DNA of 64,000 bases from JBGTCD01 sp041749015. GTDB lineage: Bacteria > Bacteroidota > Bacteroidia > Cytophagales > Cyclobacteriaceae. Shown here in pieces: positions 18,622 to 27,294 of this stretch. The notes below the pieces were generated by a model. That model had not been told where the DNA came from. It saw nothing but the letters and a program-made list of their open reading frames with translations, and did not search any database. Both the position numbers and the translations under genes were made by a program. Every line of letters begins with the position of its first letter. The stretch's first letter is position 1. Where the stretch lies: contig JBGTCD010000108.1 of assembly GCA_041749015.1 (NCBI GenBank), positions 1-64,000 of the forward strand, read 5' to 3'.

Positions 18622-19971
18622 TCAGGATTCGTAGTTATCGAAATAATAATCCACATAATCATGAATTTTAGTCACCAAATAATATGGCAGATTCATTAAA
18701 TAAAAGGGTTTTCCTGAAATGGCCTTGTGTTTTTCAATAGAAAATTTTCCTGAATAAAACCTTATGGCAAAATTTTGCCTACTCTTATCCAAAAACTGGT
18801 GTAATGATTTTAGTTTGCCTGAAGATCCTGATTTGACTTCAATTGGTATTAATTTGCCCCTGGCCGGATAGATGATGTCAAGTTCTGCGTCCGCATCTTT
18901 TTCTTCTCTTACCCAAAAATGGGGCTTAAAGGCTATTTCCTCATTTATAGAGATCAATTCCTGATATACAAGATGCTGAATTATTCTGCCCTTATAAAAC
19001 TGGTCCAATTCTTTTAAACCAATCATCTCAGCCTGTATTTGCAATGATTGATTTAATAATCCTGTATCCAAAAACTGAAGTCTTGGTCTTTTACGATAAT
19101 CTGTGACTATTGGTGGCCTTAAGCTTGTCGAAGGATAAATTAATTGGATAATCCTTGCCTTATCAAGGGTCCTAAAACTTTCGCCCACCTCCCGTGACCG
19201 GTAATTAGAATTGCCAAATCTGGCAAATTTAATTCGGTCATTTTGGCTTGGAGCAGTTTCCATAATATGCCGGATGATCTTTCGTTCAGTATCATTTTTT
19301 CCATATTTTTCCACATCATCGCGATAGGCTTGCCAAAGGTTTCTGTAACTTTTTGAAAGCGCTTGAAGATTTCTATCTTCCAGATAACTTGCTACGATCC
19401 CAGGCATACCACCAATGATAGCATACTCATGAAAAAGCTTTAATAGAACATTGTGTGCATGCTGCTCAAGAGGAATTTTTTGAAGGGCCTCAAAAGCCGG
19501 TTTGTTTTCTGTGGCCATAATAAATTCCTGAAAATTCAGAGGATTGAGATAAAGGTAATCCACTCTGCCAACAGGAAAACTTTCAACATCTTTCAAAGCA
19601 AGCTCCAGTAATGACCCGGCCGCTATCACAAATAATTCAGGATGTTCCTCCAGAAAGAACCGTAATTTTTTTATGGCTTTTGGGGACTCCTGAATTTCAT
19701 CGATGAAAAATAATGTATCGCCCTTAGAAATGTCCACCCCCTTTGAAAGACCAGCAGCGTTAATGATATCATGTATTTCATCGAAATCAAATAGTGTTCT
19801 TTCTTCATCCTTTTCGAGATTTACCTCAATATAATTAGTGAATTCCTTTTTGAATTCCCTAACTAGGGTAGTCTTACCAACCTGCCTGGCGCCGCGTATT
19901 AGCAATGGTTTTCTGTTGGAAGCCCCTTTCCATTTTAATAAATATTGGTATGCATTACGCTTGATTTTCAT
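18622..19971 (-). CDS. AAA_14 / DUF4143 family ATPase with nuclease-like C-terminus
   Basis: 449 residues. The N-terminal P-loop ATPase has Walker A GARQVGKTTL near residues 27-36 and Walker B TLFFIDEIQESP near 85-96. A winged-helix-like middle is followed by the DUF4143 region, which holds a PD-(D/E)xK-like pattern AELDIIYPARG...PIEVKSG near 365-388. Proteins of this architecture are numerous in bacteria and archaea, and I know of no established role. The ATG at 19971 overlaps the TGA of a short repeat-encoded frame as ATGA. The whole 130-base leader is filled by four direct repeats with exact 33-base period (19976-20096). Neighbouring genes (dgt upstream, RND transporter downstream) are housekeeping, so it looks like an inserted accessory gene. 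Confidence 0.85.
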   Translation of the reverse strand: MKIKRNAYQYLLKWKGASNRKPLLIRGARQVGKTTLVREFKKEFTNYIEVNLEKDEERTLFDFDEIHDIINAAGLSKGVDISKGDTLFFIDEIQESPKAIKKLRFFLEEHPELFVIAAGSLLELALKDVESFPVGRVDYLYLNPLNFQEFIMATENKPAFEALQKIPLEQHAHNVLLKLFHEYAIIGGMPGIVASYLEDRNLQALSKSYRNLWQAYRDDVEKYGKNDTERKIIRHIMETAPSQNDRIKFARFGNSNYRSREVGESFRTLDKARIIQLIYPSTSLRPPIVTDYRKRPRLQFLDTGLLNQSLQIQAEMIGLKELDQFYKGRIIQHLVYQELISINEEIAFKPHFWVREEKDADAELDIIYPARGKLIPIEVKSGSSGKLKSLHQFLDKSRQNFAIRFYSGKFSIEKHKAISGKPFYLMNLPYYLVTKIHDYVDYYFDNYES

Positions 19972-19975
19972 AGTA

Positions 19976-20096
19976 TTTGTAACAAAGCGGGGGTAAAATT
20001 AGCAATAATTTGTAACAAAGCGGGGGTAAATTTTATAAAAATTTGTAACAAAGAGGGGGTAAAATAACCGAACTTTTGTAACAAAGCGGGGGTAAA
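19976..20096. repeat. Four direct 22-bp repeats at exact 33-bp period, each with a dyad
   Basis: Units lie at 19976-19997, 20009-20030, 20042-20063 and 20075-20096. Each begins with the near-perfect dyad TTTGTAACAAA followed by G(C/A)GGGGGTAAA. Only the third unit differs, by one base (C to A). The three 11-bp spacers are unrelated to one another. A 33-bp period places the dyads on nearly the same helical face. Read on the minus strand the array is an open frame repeating FTP(A/S)LLQ with four-residue linkers, closing in ATGA at the ATPase start. That frame has only a TTG start inside dgt. The array fills the gap between dgt and the ATPase. Confidence 0.9.
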
Positions 20097-20103
20097 CGAT
20101 ACC

Positions 20104-21459
20104 TCAGGTGCCTGGAATGGATATTCCTTTGATTTTCTTGAATAAGGAAACCGCAAAGCGATCGGTCATGCCAGAGATAAAATCCAGTCCGCTGCGGACC
20201 ACCTCGTAGGCGGAAGGTTCAGATCCGGTTTCCAAAGTGTACAAAGTTTCTTCAGGAATGATCCGCTTCAGGATTTTATCCCTGCTGGTTTTCCCCTCCT
20301 TATTGATATAATCACGAAGCAATGCCGGAATAAATACTTCCAGCAGCCCGGGTACCACTTCATATCCGGCAGCTTCTGTTTCTGTTACCGCCCTGGACCG
20401 GTAAATTTTTTCTATTGAGATATTTTTAATAGCCCTCATGGCACCTGCTGAGGGGAGTACATTGGTAAGAGCATGGTCAAAGGCTCCGGAAAGGATGTCT
20501 TGCTCATTATCAAGAAACAAGTTGGCTACCTCACGGGTCAGATGGTTGATCACTACGGCTCTGAGCATCCCGATTTTCTCATTATTGCCATAGATGGGCT
20601 TCAGCTTTTCCGGCTTAAAATCCTTACCCAGTACAGCTGCGAGCAATTCACAGGTATCCTTAAAATTAATGAGCCCAAGGCGATGCCCGTCTTCCAGGTC
20701 TATAATATGATAACAAATATCATCGGCTGCCTCCACTAAAAATGCTAATGGATGCCTGGACCATGCTCCTTCCTGCCCCGGGATTGATGGTAAGTTGATT
20801 TCCCGGGCCAGGGATTGAAACAGGTGTTTTTCGGATTGAAAGTAGCCATATTTTTTCTGACTGGCTTTGTCAGGTTGGGCATTTTTGAGAGCGGCTTCTC
20901 TGGGATACTTGGTGAAGGCTGCTAGGGTAGCATAGGTGAGTCTTAAGCCCTGGTATTGTGGCCTGTTGAGCATCCTGAATCCCTGAGCGTTTCCTTCAAA
21001 ATGGATCAGGTCCTGCCATTCCTCCGGTGTTATCAATGGCTGAATGGCTTTCCCTTGCGGGTGGGTAGAAAAAAATTCTGAAATGGCCGTTTCGCCGGAA
21101 TGCCCAAAGGGTGGATTGCCAATATCATGAGCAAGGCTGGCTGCCGCTACGATGGCCCCAATATCATTGAAGGTAAAATGCTCTTTGAGCTTAGGATATC
21201 TCTCGAGGATCTCATATCCTGCCAGTTTACCTAATGACCTGCCTACAGAAGATACTTCAAGGCTATGGGTGAGGCGTGTATGCACAAAGTCGTGCTCGGG
21301 CAGGGGATGTACCTGGGTTTTGTCTTGAAGCCGGCGGAAGGGATAGGAGAATATGATCCGGTCGAAATCCTGCTCGAATGGACTGCGCGTAGGATCTGGG
21401 GTCGCGGCCTTTTGGTCACCCATTCTTTTTCCTGACAATCTGTTCTCCCATTCATTCAT
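20104..21459 (-). CDS. dgt: Deoxyguanosinetriphosphate triphosphohydrolase-like protein
   Basis: HD-domain enzyme that hydrolyses dGTP or other dNTPs to the nucleoside and triphosphate. From the ATG at 21459 it has about 451 residues. HD-superfamily metal ligands are seen in HTRLTHSLEVS near residues 60-70 and AHDIGNPPFGHSGE near 110-123. A later Asp lies in LVEAADDICYHI, near residue 225. A longer reading with a GTG start at 21519 would run into the preceding gene. The chosen ATG overlaps that gene's TGA as ATGA, indicating coupled translation. The 3' end stops only 8 bases from the repeat array. Confidence 0.92.
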   Translation of the reverse strand: MNEWENRLSGKRMGDQKAATPDPTRSPFEQDFDRIIFSYPFRRLQDKTQVHPLPEHDFVHTRLTHSLEVSSVGRSLGKLAGYEILERYPKLKEHFTFNDIGAIVAAASLAHDIGNPPFGHSGETAISEFFSTHPQGKAIQPLITPEEWQDLIHFEGNAQGFRMLNRPQYQGLRLTYATLAAFTKYPREAALKNAQPDKASQKKYGYFQSEKHLFQSLAREINLPSIPGQEGAWSRHPLAFLVEAADDICYHIIDLEDGHRLGLINFKDTCELLAAVLGKDFKPEKLKPIYGNNEKIGMLRAVVINHLTREVANLFLDNEQDILSGAFDHALTNVLPSAGAMRAIKNISIEKIYRSRAVTETEAAGYEVVPGLLEVFIPALLRDYINKEGKTSRDKILKRIIPEETLYTLETGSEPSAYEVVRSGLDFISGMTDRFAVSLFKKIKGISIPGT

Positions 21460-22268
21460 ATCAATACTTGTTTGGTATTTTCCATCACATGAGCCGGGTC
21501 CTGATTCAACAACCGGCACATGGCTTGATATAGTTCAGGATGTTGGTTGGCAAAACTACCGGAGCGTTCAAAAAAGTTTTCAAATGCTACGGCAAAAAAC
21601 TCATGTTTATTGATGGCAGCATACGCTCTGAATAAATGGGGCACTCCGGATTTTATTTTTGGTATTTCTAAAGCGGCAAGTTCTTGCCACTGCTTGAAGT
21701 AGGTAAAATCCAGGAAGCCAAATTCACCATTATTGATGATATTTTCAAGTTTTATCGCATGAGCTATTTCATGAAGGCCGAGATTGAGGCCATCCTCTTT
21801 ATCCAGATGGCCTTCCATAAAATTGTTCCATGAAAAGACGATTATTCCCCCACGGGGATTGACCTCTCCCTGGTGGTAGGTGCGGTTGATGGTGGAATAA
21901 TACCGGTCGGGATAAATCAGTATTTTATCAAAATGGCGCAGTACCACCCCCGGAAATCCAAGCGTAGCCTGTGCCATACCTCCCGCAATTAATAACTTCA
22001 TCATGGGAGTAACCTCCATGCCACCCCTGCCAATAAAAGCTTTAGTCCTGACAATATGATTGGCTTTGGCTTTAAACTTCTGCTGATGTTTAGAATTCAG
22101 CATTCTGTAATAAGGAAAATTGGTAAGAAGGGCCTGCTTTACATTAACCGGAAAGGGCTGCATGAGGTACGCCAGACGCATGGACAAGTCCCTAAACCAT
22201 GGCTCATTGCGGCTTTGCATCAGAAATACAAAGATGGCAACGCCGGCTATTACCAGGATTTTATCCAT
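21456..22268 (-). CDS. MtfA-like zinc-dependent peptidase (M90 type)
   Basis: 270 residues. An N-terminal hydrophobic stretch (ILVIAGVAIFVFL, residues 4-16) may anchor it in the membrane, unlike soluble E. coli MtfA. The gluzincin motif HEIAH is at residues 166-170, preceded by the family-like block GGIIVFSWNNF and followed by a region rich in aromatic residues. E. coli MtfA binds the regulator Mlc and has aminopeptidase activity; whether this protein has any such partner is unknown. It lies between glyS and dgt with a 2-base gap and a 4-base overlap, so the three genes look like one transcript. Confidence 0.8.
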   Translation of the reverse strand: MDKILVIAGVAIFVFLMQSRNEPWFRDLSMRLAYLMQPFPVNVKQALLTNFPYYRMLNSKHQQKFKAKANHIVRTKAFIGRGGMEVTPMMKLLIAGGMAQATLGFPGVVLRHFDKILIYPDRYYSTINRTYHQGEVNPRGGIIVFSWNNFMEGHLDKEDGLNLGLHEIAHAIKLENIINNGEFGFLDFTYFKQWQELAALEIPKIKSGVPHLFRAYAAINKHEFFAVAFENFFERSGSFANQHPELYQAMCRLLNQDPAHVMENTKQVLI

Positions 22269-22270
22269 GA

Positions 22271-23842
22271 CTAAACCATTTCGAAAGCAGGAAGCTTTTT
22301 GAGCAAGGTTTTCATGGAAACCTTTTGATCAATGACCGCTGCGAGTTGATTGACGGCAATCCGCTCCTGGCGCATACTGTCTCTTTCCCTTATGGTTACG
22401 GTATCGTCAGTCAGAGTTTGATGGTCAATGGTAATACAAAATGGTGTACCCACCGCATCCTGGCGCCTATACCGCCGACCAATGGCATCTTTCTCATCGT
22501 ACTGACACTGAAAATCGAACTTCAAATCATTCATGATCTCACGGGCCTTTTCCGGGAGGCCGTCTTTTTTAATTAAAGGCAAAACAGCAGCTTGTACCGG
22601 AGCCAATGCAGGGGGAATTTTAAGGACTACCCGCTCTGAGCCGTCCTCCAGTTTTTCCTCTTCGTAACCAGCAGAAAGTATGGCCAAAAACATACGGTCA
22701 AGCCCAATAGAGGTCTCAATGACATAGGGCACATAGCCCTTGTTTTCTTCAGGATCAAAAAATTGTAACTTTTTGCCGGAATGCTCTTCATGGGCCTTTA
22801 GGTCAAAATCAGTTCTGGAGTGGATCCCTTCCAGCTCCTTAAAGCCCATTGGAAAATTAAACTCTACATCGCAAGCGGCGTTGGCATAATGCGCTAAATT
22901 CAAATGGTCATGAAATCTGTAATATGAAGTGTCAAACCCAAGATTCTTATGCCATTCCATACGATATTCCTTCCAGAACTCATACCATTTCAGCTCCGAT
23001 CCAGGCTTAACGAAATATTGCATTTCCATTTGCTCAAACTCCCGCATCCTGAAAATAAACTGCCTGGCAATAATTTCATTTCTGAAAGCCTTACCTATCT
23101 GGGCAATACCAAAAGGTACTTTTAGGCGGCCGGACTTCATCACATTCAGAAAATTAACAAAGATTCCCTGGGCGGTTTCAGGCCTCAGATAAATCTTATT
23201 GGCTCCTTCTGCCAGGGAACCCAGTTCGGTAGAAAACATCAAATTAAACTGGCGCACCTCCGTCCAGTTTCTTGATCCTGATACCGGGTCTGCGATTTCC
23301 AGGTCTTCGATCAGGACTTTGATAGCAGCCAGGTCATTGGCGCCCATAGCCTCTTTGAGCCTGGTATTGATTTGGTCGATTTTCTCCTGATTGGCGACAA
23401 CCCTGGGGTTAGTTTGCCGAAACATTTTTTCATCAAAATCCTTTCCAAACCGTTCCCCGGCCTTGTCAATTTCTTTCTGAATTTTACCTTCTATTTTGCT
23501 GATATATTCTTCAATCAACACATCGGCACGGTATCGTTTTTTGGAATCCTTATTGTCAATCATGGGGTCATGGAAAGCATCCAAATGCCCAGAGGCCTTC
23601 CAGGTGGTAGGGTGCATGAATATTGCCGCATCAATACCCACAATATTTTCCTGAAGCTGGACCATGGCCTGCCACCAGTATTTTTTAATATTGTTTTTTA
23701 GCAATACGCCATTTTGCCCATAATCGTAAGTGGCGCTGAGCCCGTCATAAATTTCACTCGATGGAAAAATAAAACCATACTCCTTGGCATGGCCGATTAT
23801 TGCCTTGAGCAACCCCTCTGGTTGATTGTCATTTTTTGTCAT
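22271..23842 (-). CDS. glyS: Glycyl-tRNA synthetase (homodimeric class II type)
   Basis: 523 residues, the size of the alpha2-type enzyme found in Bacteroidota. The class II core is visible: motif 2 in AFRNEIIARQFIFRMREF near 250-268, the active-site block EMQYFVKPGSELKWYEFW following it, and motif 3 in SIGLDRMFLAIL near 383-394. The anticodon-binding domain occupies the last 110 or so residues (from ALAPVQAAVLPL). It loads glycine on tRNA-Gly in the cytoplasm. The ATG at 23842 is clear. A -7 promoter element lies only 5 bases upstream, implying a very short or absent leader if that promoter is used. Confidence 0.96.
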   Translation of the reverse strand: MTKNDNQPEGLLKAIIGHAKEYGFIFPSSEIYDGLSATYDYGQNGVLLKNNIKKYWWQAMVQLQENIVGIDAAIFMHPTTWKASGHLDAFHDPMIDNKDSKKRYRADVLIEEYISKIEGKIQKEIDKAGERFGKDFDEKMFRQTNPRVVANQEKIDQINTRLKEAMGANDLAAIKVLIEDLEIADPVSGSRNWTEVRQFNLMFSTELGSLAEGANKIYLRPETAQGIFVNFLNVMKSGRLKVPFGIAQIGKAFRNEIIARQFIFRMREFEQMEMQYFVKPGSELKWYEFWKEYRMEWHKNLGFDTSYYRFHDHLNLAHYANAACDVEFNFPMGFKELEGIHSRTDFDLKAHEEHSGKKLQFFDPEENKGYVPYVIETSIGLDRMFLAILSAGYEEEKLEDGSERVVLKIPPALAPVQAAVLPLIKKDGLPEKAREIMNDLKFDFQCQYDEKDAIGRRYRRQDAVGTPFCITIDHQTLTDDTVTIRERDSMRQERIAVNQLAAVIDQKVSMKTLLKKLPAFEMV

Positions 23843-23846
23843 GGCG

Positions 23847-23854
23847 CAAAGATA
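23847..23854 (-). promoter_or_regulatory. -7-like element just before glyS
   Basis: The minus strand reads TATCTTTG, exact for TAnnTTTG, ending 5 bases before the glyS ATG. No TTG is at the expected -33 distance. If active, it would give a nearly leaderless mRNA; it may be a chance match. Confidence 0.3.
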
Positions 23855-23886
23855 GATAAATTGGTAAAAAAGGGCTCTTGAAATAT

Positions 23887-25611
23887 TTATTTATGGTTGG
23901 GGATGGAGACTTCAAACCGGGTCCCTTTTTTTTCCTCAGAAAATACCTGGATCGTGCCATTTAATTTTTCGATCATTTCCTTCACAATATATAAGCCCAG
24001 CCCGGAGCCCTTAGATGACTCAGTGGCACGGAAAAACATATCAAAAATCTGGTCTAGATAATCTTTGGAGATGCCAATACCATTATCCTCAATAATAAAT
24101 TTTGTTTTGGATTTACTCGACTCCACGGACAGTTTTATAAATGGTTTTTCCTTTTCCGGATCGTGGTATTTGATAGCATTGGAAAGGAGGTTATTTAATA
24201 TCACTTTAAGTCTGCTGCGATCCGTTTTGATCACCAGGTCTTTTGGTAAGTTTTTCTTAAACTCGATTTCGTCAAATTCCGGAATGTACTTAAGGTCTTT
24301 GAGGCAGGACTCCACCAGTTCATTGATCATCACAGGTTCCAGGCTTACAGCCACACGGGTATTGCGGGAATAATCGATAATTTCCTGTATGAAATTGTCC
24401 AGAGTCTCTACACGCTCCTTCATCATTTCGATACATTTGCTAACCCGCTTGGGATCAGTTTCCTTTTCAATGATGTGGATAAGGCCAAGAACCGAACTCA
24501 ATGGCGCTCTCAGATCGTGTGAGGTACTGTACACGAATCGGTCCAACTCCGAATTGGCTTTTGCCAGCATTTCGTTTTGCCTGCTGACTTCTTCCTGAGC
24601 CTTTTTTGCCAGTGTGATGTCAACCAGGGAGCCTACCATCCGCATCGGCTGTCCTGCCTCATCCCATTCTGCCTGACCGCTGTCCAAAAACCACCCATAG
24701 GTATTATCACTTTTCCTGATCCTCAACTCAATCCGAAATGGCCATTGACGTTTTAAATGGGCATCTACTGCTTTTCTGAGCCGGTCGACATCATCGAGAT
24801 GGATCCTTTTGAAAAATCTTTCCAGTTCGATGCGCTCATATTGGTGCTCCTCGAATCCAATCATTTTTCTTAATAGTGGACTAGTATATATCGTATTGGT
24901 AGCAAAATCGACATCCCAAATGCCTGCGCTTGAGCCCTTAATTGCAAGTTCAAACCGATTTCTGCTTTTCTCCAATTCTTCAGTGAGGGAGCGCAACCGA
25001 TTTTCATTTTCCAATAGTGTTTTTTCTGAACGATAGTTGATGTCAATAAGGAAATATACGGCCATGGAGGAGATTACCATGGTACTGATCAGGTTGAATA
25101 TGAAATTGGCAGCAATGTATTCATTTGAAAATGTGATGTGCCTTAATATTGTAAAATCTGATTTCAATACTATGATGGAAAGGAATATGGAAAGCCCTAC
25201 AAACATCATTGACACCACCCGCCGCTCATATCCGAATAAGGTTATAGCAGCGATAGCAATTGGGATAAAAATCAGTATCGAACCTGTAGCATGAGCTTCT
25301 CTTGTAGCAAATAGAAAGACTACCGTATTGCCTGCCAGCAGCAGAATTATTTTTGAAATGAAAAAATGGCCGTTTCTATTGAGCAGATATGCGGCGATAC
25401 TTACTATGGCCAAAGGGATATAAATAGCGACGTTTTCCGGTATGCCTACAAAGGCATCAAAAACAGAATAAAAAATGGCCATTGCCATGGACAATAATGA
25501 AAATTGCCCGGTGAGAATGGCCTTTTTCCTAATGGTGTAAGAGGGAATAATCAACCCCTTTTTAAGAAGGATGTTTGGGGGAAAAATGTTTAAATTCAGT
25601 AAGCTGCTCAT
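23887..25611 (-). CDS. PAS-domain sensor histidine kinase with multi-pass membrane N-terminus
   Basis: About 574 residues from the ATG at 25611; a GTG at 25632 gives seven more. The N-terminal ~190 residues form about six membrane helices without a large external loop. A PAS/PAC sensor fold follows near 215-335 (GSSAGIWDVDF, then MVGSLVDITLAKKAQEE). The kinase core has the phospho-acceptor H-box STSHDLRAPLSS near 363-374, the N-box NNLLSNAIKYHD near 473, G1 EDNGIGIS near 505 and G2 GSGLGLYIV near 535. No response regulator is adjacent, so it is an orphan kinase with unknown signal. The membrane part might sense a hydrophobic or redox cue. Confidence 0.88.
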   Translation of the reverse strand: MSSLLNLNIFPPNILLKKGLIIPSYTIRKKAILTGQFSLLSMAMAIFYSVFDAFVGIPENVAIYIPLAIVSIAAYLLNRNGHFFISKIILLLAGNTVVFLFATREAHATGSILIFIPIAIAAITLFGYERRVVSMMFVGLSIFLSIIVLKSDFTILRHITFSNEYIAANFIFNLISTMVISSMAVYFLIDINYRSEKTLLENENRLRSLTEELEKSRNRFELAIKGSSAGIWDVDFATNTIYTSPLLRKMIGFEEHQYERIELERFFKRIHLDDVDRLRKAVDAHLKRQWPFRIELRIRKSDNTYGWFLDSGQAEWDEAGQPMRMVGSLVDITLAKKAQEEVSRQNEMLAKANSELDRFVYSTSHDLRAPLSSVLGLIHIIEKETDPKRVSKCIEMMKERVETLDNFIQEIIDYSRNTRVAVSLEPVMINELVESCLKDLKYIPEFDEIEFKKNLPKDLVIKTDRSRLKVILNNLLSNAIKYHDPEKEKPFIKLSVESSKSKTKFIIEDNGIGISKDYLDQIFDMFFRATESSKGSGLGLYIVKEMIEKLNGTIQVFSEEKKGTRFEVSIPNHK

Positions 25612-25703
25612 TCTTGGAGTTAAGGTTCCCACACCGCTATTGCAAGTTAAAACTTTGGTTGGGATTACCGGAAAATTAAGATTTAAAATCCCAGGTTTTA
25701 GTT

Positions 25704-27038
25704 TTAACTCTTCAATAATTGCCGGATTGCCTTTTGATAACCGGTAAAATTGAATGCCGCCATATTTGCCTTTAGTTGCTCCTCAATTAAGGCTGTTCCA
25801 GGATTTCCTATACTGCCTATATGGGTATGATGGACTTTTTCAGGAGGCTTATATTCCCCAGAATCAATACTTGCGGCAATTTTTTTATAAGCATCTCTGA
25901 ATGGTATCCCCTCCAGCACCAATTGGTTAAGGGCCTCTACACTATAGATGTTGGTATACCGGGGGTCCCGCAAAAGGTCTTTTTTGACCTTGATTTCATT
26001 TAGCATATAAGCCGTCATGTCGATACAGGCTTTTAGATTTTCAATGGCAGGAAAAAGTATTTCTTTGGTCAGTTGGAGCTCTCTGTGATATCCGGAGGGC
26101 AGGTTGGTCAGAAGTATGGACAATTCGTTGGGTACGGCCTGTATCCTGTTGCATTGCCCGCGAGTGATCTCAAACACATCAGGATTTTTTTTATGCGGCA
26201 TAATGCTCGACCCGGTAGTGAGCGCATCCGGGAAGGAGATGAAGCCGTGGTTTTGCCCCATGTAAAGGCATACATCCATAGCCAGCTTGGCCAGGGTTCC
26301 TGCCACCATACTGAGCCCATGACCGAGACTTTTCTCAGTTTTTCCTCTGCTCATTTGAGCATTTACCACATTTACGTGCATCCCCTCAAATCCAAGGAGA
26401 CTAGTAGTAAGGGCCCTGTCCAAAGGGAAGGAACTGCCGTATCCGGCACCGGACCCCAGGGGATTACGATTAGTCAGGTCATAGGCGGCTTTGAGGGAAA
26501 GCAGGTCTTCTGTGAGACTCTCAGCATAGGCCCCAAACCATAGCCCAAAGGAGGAGGGCATGGCCACCTGCATATGGGTATATCCCGGGAGTAGATAGTC
26601 GCGATAAGTTTCACTCTTTTCCAACAGCAATCTAGCAAGACCCCCGGTCTGTTGTGTCAGATCATGGATGGCCTCCCGGAGGTAAAGCTTGATAGCAACA
26701 AGGACCTGATCATTTCTGGAGCGCCCGCTGTGGATCTTCTTACCGGCGTCACCCAGATTCCTGGTGAGCATCAACTCGATTTGTGAGTGGACATCTTCTA
26801 CTTCAGCCGGGATAGTAAAAGTGCCTGATAGGATTTGCTGATAAATCTCTAAAAGCCCCTTTCGCAACGCAGCTGCTTCACTAGCTGTTACCAATTTTAT
26901 TTTTTTCAGCATGGCCAAATGTGCCAGTGAGCCCATTACATCAAATGGTGCCAGCACCAAATCAAAATCCTGGTCCTTGCCAATGGTAAAGACGGATACT
27001 TTCTTTTCTACTTCAAAGTCTTTTTGCCAGAGCTTCAT
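25704..27038 (-). CDS. argH: Argininosuccinate lyase
   Basis: 444 residues. It splits argininosuccinate into arginine and fumarate in the last step of arginine synthesis. The fumarase/aspartase superfamily signature GSSIMPHKKNPDVFE lies near residues 273-287. HSGRSRNDQV near 103-112 is the other conserved active-site segment. The C-terminal domain is shorter than in the E. coli enzyme, as is common in Bacteroidota. No other arginine gene is in the window. It is divergent from the tRNA-Val gene with about 150 bases between them. Confidence 0.95.
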   Translation of the reverse strand: MKLWQKDFEVEKKVSVFTIGKDQDFDLVLAPFDVMGSLAHLAMLKKIKLVTASEAAALRKGLLEIYQQILSGTFTIPAEVEDVHSQIELMLTRNLGDAGKKIHSGRSRNDQVLVAIKLYLREAIHDLTQQTGGLARLLLEKSETYRDYLLPGYTHMQVAMPSSFGLWFGAYAESLTEDLLSLKAAYDLTNRNPLGSGAGYGSSFPLDRALTTSLLGFEGMHVNVVNAQMSRGKTEKSLGHGLSMVAGTLAKLAMDVCLYMGQNHGFISFPDALTTGSSIMPHKKNPDVFEITRGQCNRIQAVPNELSILLTNLPSGYHRELQLTKEILFPAIENLKACIDMTAYMLNEIKVKKDLLRDPRYTNIYSVEALNQLVLEGIPFRDAYKKIAASIDSGEYKPPEKVHHTHIGSIGNPGTALIEEQLKANMAAFNFTGYQKAIRQLLKS

Positions 27039-27190
27039 GAAAAGGTAAATATAAAGGGTTTAGCCTAGATAATTAAGTATTTGCACCAGGTACCCTAATT
27101 AATTTAACACTTAATACCATCGTCAAAAGAATCTTTTTAGTAATTTCGCCGAGTAATTTTTTGGTTTTAAGGCAACCAAATTCTTCTTGA

Positions 27191-27265
27191 GGGACGTTAG
27201 CTCAGTTGGTTTAGAGCACTACCTTGACAGGGTAGGGGTCACTGGTTCGAATCCAGTACGTCCCA
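27191..27265 (+). tRNA. tRNA-Val, anticodon GAC
   Basis: A 75-base cloverleaf: acceptor stem GGGACGT/ACGTCCC with discriminator A, D stem GCTC/GAGC, anticodon stem CTACC/GGTAG with loop TTGACAG (anticodon GAC), five-base variable loop, and T arm ACTGG-TTCGAAT-CCAGT. The CCA end is not encoded. It lies 29 bases before the ATG of the glycerophosphodiesterase gene, so some transcripts may be shared. Confidence 0.97.
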
Positions 27266-27294
27266 CTTTGCTTCTCAGAAATGGTACCCCCAGT

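Noticed and set aside
19976..20096. Repeat array as a CRISPR
   Set aside because: Only four units, spacers of 11 bases and no cas genes nearby; the spacing is too short for crRNAs.
19968..20156. 62-residue frame made of FTPALLQ repeats as a protein gene
   Set aside because: It has only a TTG start inside dgt and its conservation is at the DNA level. It is described as part of the repeat array rather than as a coding sequence.
26073..26543. 156-residue frame opposite argH
   Set aside because: Antisense shadow of argH.
27187..27294. N-terminal extension of the glycerophosphodiesterase
   Set aside because: It would translate the tRNA-Val gene; the ATG at 27295 begins a proper signal peptide.
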